This document shows, piece after piece, positions 16,109-21,200 of a stretch of 21,200 nt of DNA. The first letter of the stretch is position 1; every line of letters starts with the position of its first letter. The notes beneath the pieces were generated by a model, which had not been told where the DNA came from, searched no databases, and saw only the letters and a list, made by a program, of their open reading frames with translations. The DNA comes from an uncultured Brachyspira sp. (GTDB lineage Bacteria > Spirochaetota > Brachyspiria > Brachyspirales > Brachyspiraceae), in NCBI GenBank assembly GCA_934725525.1, contig CAKVCG010000011.1, positions 1-21,200 on the forward strand, read 5' to 3'. The translations under genes and the position numbers were made by a program.

Positions 16109-16774
16109 ATGGAAAATTTACACCTAAATATAAAAAACAAACATATAGAGCTTGATACTACAGATAAAGCAATAATAAAATCTTATAAATATATAGCTAA
16201 AGGCATAGCTAATTTATTTGGTAAATATTGCGAAGTTGTTGTTCACTCATTAGAGAAATACGAAAACGCTGTAGTTTTTATAGAAAATGGGCATAATTCA
16301 GGTCGTTCTGAAGGAGCTCCTATAACTGATCTAGGATTAAAAATAATTAATAATAATGAATTTGAATTTTTAAAACCATATAAATCTAATTTCCCTAATG
16401 GAAATAGGTGTAAATCTATAACTATTCCTATAAAAAATAATAATAAATTAATAGGGTTATTATGTATAAATTTAAATATTGAAATTAGTTTATTAGATTT
16501 TGCTAAATACATAGTATCTAATGATGACAGTGAGCATGAAATTACAGAAAGCTATAGCTCTAATATAGATGAAATGATGAAATCAATATTAGATAAAAAC
16601 ATAGAAGATATAATTTTAGACAGATTAATTCCAAATCAAGAAAAAAATAAAAAAATAATATTAAAACTACAAGAAGTAGGGTTTTTTCAGCTAAAAGGTT
16701 CTGTAGATGTTTTAGCTAAAAAATTAAAAATTTCACCTCACACTATATATTCAAATATTAAAAAATATATATAA
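16109..16774 (+). CDS. YheO/DauR-type transcriptional regulator
   Basis: A 221-residue regulator with the YheO-type PAS domain at the N-terminus and a helix-turn-helix at the C-terminus. The PAS signature is clear: LFGKYCEVVVHSLE (36-49), ENGHNSGRSEGAPITDLGL (59-77), then GNRCKSITIPIKNN and the LIGLLCINLNI strand. The DNA-binding end (about 180-221) runs NKKIILKLQEVGFFQLKGSV, DVLAKKLKISPHTIYSNIKKY, the usual ending of the family. A well-known relative, DauR, represses D-arginine catabolism genes and responds to the amino acid, so a ligand-sensing role here is likely. The gene is divergent from the operon it probably controls. It has very few CpG and shares the island's base use, so it arrived with the operon. 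AAAGGAG lies 11 bases before the ATG. Confidence 0.85.
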   Translation: MENLHLNIKNKHIELDTTDKAIIKSYKYIAKGIANLFGKYCEVVVHSLEKYENAVVFIENGHNSGRSEGAPITDLGLKIINNNEFEFLKPYKSNFPNGNRCKSITIPIKNNNKLIGLLCINLNIEISLLDFAKYIVSNDDSEHEITESYSSNIDEMMKSILDKNIEDIILDRLIPNQEKNKKIILKLQEVGFFQLKGSVDVLAKKLKISPHTIYSNIKKYI

Positions 16775-16843
16775 TAACTCATAATATATAAATACTTGCA
16801 GAATAATCATTTAAATTATAAATTAAAATTCTAATATAAAATA

Positions 16844-16863
16844 TTGATTTTTTACCAAATCAA
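16844..16863. repeat. Short perfect dyad upstream of apt
   Basis: TTGATTT (16844-16850) and AAATCAA (16857-16863) form a 7-bp inverted repeat with a 6-base loop, in the 159-base gap between the regulator and apt. It overlaps a weak TTGATT/TATAAA promoter-like pair with a short 15-base spacer. No T-run follows, so it is not an obvious terminator. The rest of the gap is AT-rich with nothing else I can assign. Confidence 0.3.
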
Positions 16864-16933
16864 CTATAAAATAAAATGTTTTGTTTTTTATGCATAAATA
16901 TTATGTGAAAAATTTTTAGCGAGGAAATCGATT

Positions 16934-17446
16934 ATGGAATTAAAAGACTACATAAGAAGTATTCAAGATTATCCTAAAGAAGGAATTTTATTTAGAGATA
17001 TAACGACTTTATTAAAAGATAAGGACGCATTTAAATTGGCTATAGATAAAATGGCGGAACAAGTTAAAGATAAAAAAGTAGATTTGGTTGTCGGAGCGGA
17101 AAGCAGAGGTTTTTTAATCGGTTCGGCTTTGGCTTATAAAATGAATTGCGGATTTATTCCCGTTAGAAAAAAAGGAAAATTGCCTTATAAAACTATTTCG
17201 GAAGAATACGCTTTAGAATACGGAACTGACACTTTATATATGCATGAAGACGCGATAAAAAAAGGCGATAATGTTTTAGTCGTTGACGATTTAATCGCTA
17301 CGGGCGGAACGGCTTTAGCTATGATTAAAATGGTTGAAAAATTAGGCGGAAATGTAATAGGCTCTTCTTTTTTAATAGAGCTTGAAGAATTAAACGGAAG
17401 AAAAGAGATAGAAAAATATCCGATAAATGTTTTGATTAAATACTAA
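16934..17446 (+). CDS. apt: Adenine phosphoribosyltransferase
   Basis: Makes AMP from adenine and PRPP in purine salvage. At 170 residues it is standard length and contains the family's landmarks: IQDYPKEGILFRDIT (10-24), VVGAESRGFLIGSALAYKM (52-70), VRKKGKLPYKT (77-87), and the PRPP-binding loop VLVVDDLIATGGTA (114-127) with D118-D119. The start is supported by GAGGA about 10 bases upstream and by the conserved MELKDYIRSI opening. Its CpG-rich base use returns to backbone style, so it marks the right flank of the island. It stops 14 bases before the convergent lipoprotein gene; no strong terminator hairpin is seen between them. Confidence 0.95.
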   Translation: MELKDYIRSIQDYPKEGILFRDITTLLKDKDAFKLAIDKMAEQVKDKKVDLVVGAESRGFLIGSALAYKMNCGFIPVRKKGKLPYKTISEEYALEYGTDTLYMHEDAIKKGDNVLVVDDLIATGGTALAMIKMVEKLGGNVIGSSFLIELEELNGRKEIEKYPINVLIKY

Positions 17447-17460
17447 TCTTTTTTTATAAA

Positions 17461-17976
17461 TTAACGGTAGGATAAAGAAATACTCGAACGTCCTACGGTT
17501 ATAAGTCCTGTTGACCTATCCGAAAGTTTTAATTGTATTGATTGACTTCTGTCTGTATCGTTTCCTACAGTCCAAGAATTTTTTTGAGGCTCAAAAAGTC
17601 CGACTTTAACTTCGCTTGAAGATTTTTCGCCTAAAAATATTTTTACATCGTAATATGTAATAACTATTCCTTTATAACCTTTTACTATCTCTTCGCTGAT
17701 TTTTAAAGGCGCTACAAGAGAAATATTTTTTATATTCTGTTCATTTATATTTTGAGAGCTATTTTTTCCCAATACATAATAAATTTTATCGTTTATTTTT
17801 ACCGACAAAACCTCTCCGTCCGCTCCATATTCTTTGATTATTATTTTAGATTCTTCTTCCTCTTTTTTTTCAGTCGTTGGCGTAGATTCTTCTATTTTTT
17901 CTGGGATTTCTGAAATGGTTTTACATCCCGCAAAAAATAATATAGTAGCGAAGATAATCAATATATTCTTAAACAT
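17461..17976 (-). CDS. Predicted lipoprotein of unknown function
   Basis: A 171-residue protein with a clear lipoprotein signal: a short basic start, a hydrophobic core (ILIIFATILFFAG) and lipobox F-A-G-C ending at C18. After an acidic, Glu/Lys-rich linker (about 25-45) comes a compact beta-rich domain (about 46-171), with strands such as IIIKEYG, VLSVKINDKIYYVLG and GIVITYYDVKIFLGE, ending LITVGRSSISLSYR. I recognise no named family. The ATG at 17976 has GGAG 7 bases upstream. It stands alone on the minus strand and converges on apt. Confidence 0.7.
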   Translation of the reverse strand: MFKNILIIFATILFFAGCKTISEIPEKIEESTPTTEKKEEEESKIIIKEYGADGEVLSVKINDKIYYVLGKNSSQNINEQNIKNISLVAPLKISEEIVKGYKGIVITYYDVKIFLGEKSSSEVKVGLFEPQKNSWTVGNDTDRSQSIQLKLSDRSTGLITVGRSSISLSYR

Positions 17977-18120
17977 AAACGTTTCTCCAAATTTTTTATA
18001 ATAATAAAATCGTAAAAACCAATTATTGTAAAAAATAAAATCTTAATATTAATTTCGGAAATAAATCAAATCGTATTATAAATTATTTTGTAAACCCCTT
18101 GTTGTTATATTTATAATTAC

Positions 18121-18144
18121 GGTAAATTTTTTAAAAAATTTGCC
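18121..18144. promoter_or_regulatory. 24-bp near-perfect palindrome upstream of the repeat-locus promoter
   Basis: The halves GGTAAATTTTTT (18121-18132) and AAAAAATTTGCC (18133-18144) are reverse complements except for one G-T pair, with no spacer. It ends 9 bases before the -35 box at 18154. The position suits an activator or repressor site; no candidate regulator is encoded next to it. Upstream, 17977-18120 is AT-rich and contains nothing else I can assign apart from a possible promoter for the lipoprotein gene. Confidence 0.45.
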
Positions 18145-18153
18145 TCAAAATGC

Positions 18154-18181
18154 TTGACAAAATTTTAAAATATGTTATATT
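18154..18181 (+). promoter_or_regulatory. Strong extended -10 promoter of the surface-protein locus
   Basis: Consensus TTGACA (18154-18159) is followed after 16 bases by TATATT (18176-18181). A TG dinucleotide at 18173-18174, one base before the -10 box, makes it an extended -10. Transcription would start near 18188. Confidence 0.7.
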
Positions 18182-18222
18182 TTAGACAATTATAAATATA
18201 AAAAGTATTGGGGAAAGTATGT

Positions 18223-18624
18223 ATGTCCTTGCTAACAAGACAAGACAAGACAAGACAAGACAAGACAAGACAAGACAAGACAAGACAAGACAAGACAAGA
18301 CAAGACACTAATACTTTAAACTTTTCAATACTCCCTCCTTTTTCTAAAGGGGCGGGAAATTATTGCATTTTTCAAAACTTTATATATAAAGATAATTTGA
18401 TTATTTTTTTCATTAAATTCCTAACTATTATTTTAATTGGGTTTTTCAAAGATATTTTTACCTTCGGAAAACCCAAAATTTATTTTAAAACTTTTAATAA
18501 TTTTAATTTTGATAATTCTTTTAACATTAATGATTTTTGTGAATATTATTATGAAAATAATATTTTAATAAAAAAACTTAACAATGCCGAAAGAAACGGC
18601 GAAGGAGAAAAAAATGCGATTTAA
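18223..18624 (+). CDS. Repeat-containing reading frame, probable phase-variable leader
   Basis: From the ATG at 18223 this frame encodes 133 residues: MSLL, then Thr-Arg-Gln-Asp-Lys repeats from the 5-bp tract, then about 105 residues. A PPFSKG motif of the kind carried by dispersed repeats, a membrane helix (about LIIFFIKFLTIILIGFF) and an Asn/Phe-rich tail come next. I do not recognise a family. A TTG at 18208 could extend it, but GGGG at 18210-18213 suits the ATG. It ends 11 bases inside the downstream lipoprotein gene, so ribosomes finishing here could start that gene. It may be a real phase-variable protein, a leader that couples translation, or a decayed gene. The open state after the tract exists only in this frame at the present copy number. 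Confidence 0.45.
   Translation: MSLLTRQDKTRQDKTRQDKTRQDKTRQDTNTLNFSILPPFSKGAGNYCIFQNFIYKDNLIIFFIKFLTIILIGFFKDIFTFGKPKIYFKTFNNFNFDNSFNINDFCEYYYENNILIKKLNNAERNGEGEKNAI
18235..18307 (+). repeat. Pentanucleotide tandem repeat, 14 copies of CAAGA
   Basis: Fourteen perfect copies of CAAGA run from 18236 to 18305, with one extra base before and two after. Because 5 and 3 share no factor, every reading frame through it gives the same Thr-Arg-Gln-Asp-Lys cycle and none contains a stop. Copy-number change by slippage therefore shifts only the frame downstream. Confidence 0.97.
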
Positions 18625-19318
18625 TAAAATCGGACAAACAATTTTATTGGCTTTAAGCCTAACGGCGATAATTTACGCCATAAGTTGTTCGGGAGCGGAT
18701 GCCACGAAGCCCGAAGACTTGAAACCCGACTTGGGAAAAGAGCTTGGCTCGGGAAGAAGAACGGCGTCAAACCTTACTCTTCAAAATAATGCCGACAAAA
18801 CTGGTAAATATGTATTAGTAGCTGGAGGAACAGGCAACTTTTTTTCAGGTCAATTAGTTTCTGGTTATACGAACGGAGCGGGAGTAACGGTTACGGGCAT
18901 ATCAAAAGTTACCTACAACAATTCGGGAACAAATACCGACATTACGGGAATTGCTACTCCCGTTTATAACGATGCAGGCGGAGTTTATAGAGTCAATTTT
19001 AATACTACGGATGCCAATATAACCACTGTAGATATTGAATATAGCTATAAATTAAAACTTGCTCCAGCCCAAGCTCCAAAAACGCCTCATACTAAAATGG
19101 ATATAAATAAAGATACTACCAATTGGACTTCTTTAAATTTATATTCCGTAATAGAAGGTTCGAGCGAAGGCAGTTTATTTGGCAAAACTTATGTTTATGG
19201 AGCGACTGCCGATATAAGTTCCTCTCCTACGAGCTTTAGCAACGGTTTGATTACGAATAATATATTGACTAATCTTTCAATACCAGCTAATGGCATGTAT
19301 AAACTTTGGATATATTAA
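18614..19318 (+). CDS. Predicted surface lipoprotein
   Basis: A 234-residue protein with a lipoprotein signal peptide: basic start (MRFNK), hydrophobic core (TILLALSLTAIIYA) and a spirochaete-like lipobox ending at C25 (A-I-S-C). The mature part is rich in Gly, Thr, Asn and Ser with alternating strands (KYVLVAGGTGNFFSGQLVSG; VTVTGISKVTYNNSG), suggesting an exposed beta-structured domain. No named family is recognised. A longer frame opens at 18584, but AAGGAG at 18602-18607 serves the ATG at 18614. It overlaps the repeat-bearing frame by 11 bases, and the outer-membrane protein gene starts 17 bases after its stop. The three therefore probably form one transcript from the promoter at 18154. 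Confidence 0.7.
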   Translation: MRFNKIGQTILLALSLTAIIYAISCSGADATKPEDLKPDLGKELGSGRRTASNLTLQNNADKTGKYVLVAGGTGNFFSGQLVSGYTNGAGVTVTGISKVTYNNSGTNTDITGIATPVYNDAGGVYRVNFNTTDANITTVDIEYSYKLKLAPAQAPKTPHTKMDINKDTTNWTSLNLYSVIEGSSEGSLFGKTYVYGATADISSSPTSFSNGLITNNILTNLSIPANGMYKLWIY

Positions 19319-19335
19319 TTTAGGAGGTAATAATT

Positions 19336-20871
19336 ATGAAAAAAGTATTAAATATATTAATTTTATTATGCATACTTTCAGCATATTCATTCGCTCAATT
19401 ATCAACCAATATGCAAACTATGATTAATAATTTGGATATGTCGGCAAAGAAGAGAGCGACTGCGGGAGAGTTTTCAAGCGATAGCGATAAACTAAATGCT
19501 AAAAATGTTTTTGATTTAAATAGAATAATATTTTCGGCGGGATATGTTCCTAATTTAAACTCAAGTTCAAATCAAGTTATTCAGGCTTTCTTCGGAGTTC
19601 CTATATTAAATAACGCTATGTATTTTGGTTTTGCTGGAGCTTATGCTATGAGCGAGCGAAGAAGCGATTATGCAAATCCAACGGGTGCTGGAACAGCTTT
19701 AAACAGCTATTATTTAGCTAAAAATGTGACTACGGCATCTTCTTTTGCTATTCGTCCAGTTTTGAAAATAAACGATATGGTTTCTATTCATTATATGATA
19801 GCGAGAGGCGGAGTAAAATCTTCCACAAACGGATACACTTCTTATATTGACGGCGATAATTTTAGAGTTATTACGAATTCGGTTGCAAATACCGAATGGG
19901 TTCATGAAGTTGCCGTTGGATTGAAGTTTGGAGAGATGAAATTCAAAATTCCTTTAAGATTTTATATAGATAATAACAGTTATACTAAAACTTATTCGAG
20001 AGAGATTTCTGGTAATTTTGTGAACGATTTAAATTACGGAAATAGCGAGAATATAACGGCAAGCACCAACGGAGGCAATTCTCCAGTTCAAATGATTTTA
20101 GCTCCAGAATTCTATATGCCATTAGTTTCGGGTCCAATGACGGGAATAAACGCCGCTCTTACTTTAGGTTTCGATATTTATAATCCTTATAAAAAGACTT
20201 CAAATTATACAAACGCGACAACCGAAACTAAAAACGAAACAGGAACATACAGAAACACCGATAATAGCAGCTCGGTTACAGAAATGAAAAAAATATTCGG
20301 TATGGACTTCGATATAAACGCCTATCCTACTTTGGAATGGAATTTAGCGGATAACAGAGTTCAGTTGATTATGGAGCCAAAAGTCGGAGTATCCGTTAGC
20401 TTTTGGAAGAGAAACGAAGCTACGGTTACTTATAAATCGGATAATACTTCATACTCCCAAGCGGCCGATGGAACTGTGAATGAAGAGACTACATCTTCCG
20501 AAGATTCTCGAAACAACTCTTATACATATAGTAAATACTCACTCACAACAACTACTCCGTATGTGGAATTGCCAATAGGAACGGTATTTACTCCCGTTAA
20601 TTGGTTTGAGTTCAGAGCGGGTTTAAGTTATAGATTGGCTTTCCCTATGAATAATTATTCGTATGAATATTATCATGGAGGAAAAGCAAAAACATTTAGC
20701 TATACTTTTGAATCTTCTATGGATTTATTTACGGGACTTGGTTTTATAATCGGAGAAGATTTCTTTATAGATTTGTTCTTGGTTGCTGGCACGGAATTTG
20801 CGGGCGCATCGACAGGAAAATCTATATTTGATATAAACGCTTGGGGCGCTCAATTGTCGTATAGATTATAA
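19336..20871 (+). CDS. Predicted outer-membrane beta-barrel protein
   Basis: A 511-residue secreted protein. Residues 1-20 form a signal peptide (hydrophobic core VLNILILLCILSAYSF, cleavage after Ala20, S-F-A). The rest is dominated by alternating amphipathic strands with aromatic residues, such as MYFGFAGAYAMS, FAIRPVLKINDMVSIHYMIARGG, FKIPLRFYIDN and VEFRAGLSYRLAFPM-type segments. The polar loops are rich in Asn, Ser and Thr, notably about 280-315 and 370-400. The chain ends in a strand (AWGAQLSYRL), as barrels usually do. It is not a variant of the named Brachyspira Vsp proteins that I can recognise. AGGAGG lies 8 bases before the ATG, and a strong terminator follows the stop. Confidence 0.7.
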   Translation: MKKVLNILILLCILSAYSFAQLSTNMQTMINNLDMSAKKRATAGEFSSDSDKLNAKNVFDLNRIIFSAGYVPNLNSSSNQVIQAFFGVPILNNAMYFGFAGAYAMSERRSDYANPTGAGTALNSYYLAKNVTTASSFAIRPVLKINDMVSIHYMIARGGVKSSTNGYTSYIDGDNFRVITNSVANTEWVHEVAVGLKFGEMKFKIPLRFYIDNNSYTKTYSREISGNFVNDLNYGNSENITASTNGGNSPVQMILAPEFYMPLVSGPMTGINAALTLGFDIYNPYKKTSNYTNATTETKNETGTYRNTDNSSSVTEMKKIFGMDFDINAYPTLEWNLADNRVQLIMEPKVGVSVSFWKRNEATVTYKSDNTSYSQAADGTVNEETTSSEDSRNNSYTYSKYSLTTTTPYVELPIGTVFTPVNWFEFRAGLSYRLAFPMNNYSYEYYHGGKAKTFSYTFESSMDLFTGLGFIIGEDFFIDLFLVAGTEFAGASTGKSIFDINAWGAQLSYRL

Positions 20872-20916
20872 GTTTAGATAATCTTTTTCAGATTTTTTGA
20901 TAACATATTTTTACTC

Positions 20917-20946
20917 AGGGTATGTAGAAATACATGCCCTATTTTT
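20917..20946 (+). terminator. Intrinsic terminator of the surface-protein operon
   Basis: AGGGTATGTA (20917-20926) pairs with TACATGCCCT (20931-20940) to form a 10-bp stem with one G-U pair, capped by a GAAA tetraloop and followed by ATTTTT. It lies 46 bases after the stop of the outer-membrane protein gene. Confidence 0.85.
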
Positions 20947-20967
20947 ATTGTCATTTATTTATGCGGG

Positions 20968-20993
20968 ATTGCTTCGGGCTTTGCCCTCGCAAT
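20968..20993. repeat. REP-like imperfect palindrome
   Basis: ATTGC (20968-20972) and GCAAT (20989-20993) enclose GGGC (20976-20979) and GCCC (20983-20986) around a TTT loop. The GC-rich element is out of keeping with the AT-rich surroundings. It resembles the widespread intergenic GGATTGCTTCGG... GCAATGACG palindromes seen in many bacterial genomes. Confidence 0.5.
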
Positions 20994-21077
20994 GACGAAA
21001 TAGAAAGCGCTATGACAATGCGAAAAATAAAGGCTGCAATGAATGAAGAGAAAAAAAATAATATCATAATAGCGATT

Positions 21078-21200
21078 TTATTTTTTCTTCTTTAAATTAT
21101 TTATAGCAAGAATTAAAATATGCGCAACCGACATATCAATCTCTGGGATTCTTAAAGCCTGAGATATATTATAAGGTTTAAATTGTTTTAATTTATTTAT
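21078..21200 (-). CDS. mnmG: 3' end of a probable tRNA-modification gene mnmG
   Basis: The minus strand is open from the window edge to a TAA at 21080-21078, giving 40 residues: INKLKQFKPYNISQALRIPE, then IDMSVAHILILAINNLKKKK. The pattern (KL..f.P..i.QA.RIp.id.s....L) fits the helical C-terminus of MnmG (GidA), the FAD enzyme that with MnmE makes the 5-carboxymethylaminomethyl group on tRNA wobble uridine. It is too short to prove; the rest lies outside the window. The gap 20872-21077 holds the terminator and the REP-like repeat, and otherwise nothing I can assign. Confidence 0.55.
   Translation of the reverse strand: MNKLKQFKPYNISQALRIPEIDMSVAHILILAINNLKKKK

Larger units (their letters stand above)
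7926..16900. other. Probable acquired catabolic island replacing a ribose operon
   Basis: Everything from about 7926 to somewhere between 16775 and 16930 differs in base use from both flanks. Hand counts of CpG are 5 per 600 bases (11401-12000) and 4 per 720 bases (16081-16800) inside, against 31 per 600 (1381-1980) and 25 per 540 (16921-17460) outside. The left join lies inside an rbsB remnant. The island holds nine complete genes forming one transporter-enzyme-regulator unit. No integrase, insertion sequence, tRNA or flanking direct repeat is seen, so entry by homologous recombination is a possible route. The 3' half of the cysteine-desulfidase gene (8101-8400) has more CpG (12 per 300), which may reflect its Gly/Ala content. 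The right edge is approximate. Confidence 0.7.

Noticed and set aside
7926..16900. Integrative element with attachment sites or an integrase
   Set aside because: No integrase, transposase, tRNA or matching direct repeats were found at the edges.
17447..17460. Bidirectional terminator between apt and the lipoprotein gene
   Set aside because: The 14 bases contain a T-run but no hairpin arms.
18235..18307. Tandem repeat as a CRISPR array
   Set aside because: The units are 5 bases with no spacers; it is a simple-sequence repeat.

Overview
The window is AT-rich DNA from a bacterium that looks like a spirochaete, most probably Brachyspira. This is inferred from the overall composition, a CheX-type chemotaxis phosphatase, large lipoprotein and outer-membrane protein genes, and a pentanucleotide tract translated as Thr-Arg-Gln-Asp-Lys repeats; no rRNA or tRNA is present to confirm it. 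Most genes lie on the minus strand.

Left region (1-7300), ordinary backbone: a broken type I restriction specificity gene; a plus-strand pair (CheX and a small membrane protein); a minus-strand run of a winged-helix protein, a membrane-anchored LysM protein, a cysteine-cluster protein and a degenerate HD-GYP-like phosphohydrolase; then a YcxB-like membrane protein and a ferritin-like/VIT1 fused iron exporter.

Middle (about 7300-16900): remains of a ribose operon (the tail of a sugar-binding protein and the C-terminal half of ribokinase) abut a cluster with very different composition. By hand count there are 31 CpG in 1381-1980 and 25 in 16921-17460 (backbone), against 5 in 11401-12000 and 4 in 16081-16800 (cluster). 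The cluster is one eight-gene minus-strand operon: an L-2-amino-thiazoline-4-carboxylate (ATC) hydrolase family protein, a complete branched-chain-amino-acid-type ABC importer (LivJ-H-M-G-F), dihydroxyacetone kinase subunits DhaK and DhaL, and a CyuA-type cysteine desulfidase. A YheO/DauR-type regulator is transcribed divergently. The two promoters face away from each other around a perfect 12-bp inverted repeat. The layout suggests import of a cysteine-related compound, ring opening, cysteine breakdown to pyruvate, ammonia and sulfide, and phosphorylation of a small ketose. It is the best candidate here for an undescribed pathway; its substrate is unknown.

Right region (16934-21200), backbone again: apt, a lipoprotein gene in the opposite direction, and then a surface-protein locus. 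A strong promoter preceded by a 24-bp dyad drives a short reading frame that opens with 14 copies of a 5-bp repeat, followed by a lipoprotein gene and a predicted outer-membrane beta-barrel gene ending at a clear terminator. The repeat can be read in all three frames without a stop and has two ATGs in different frames in front of it, so copy-number change should act as a three-state switch. A REP-like repeat and the 3' end of what looks like mnmG close the window.
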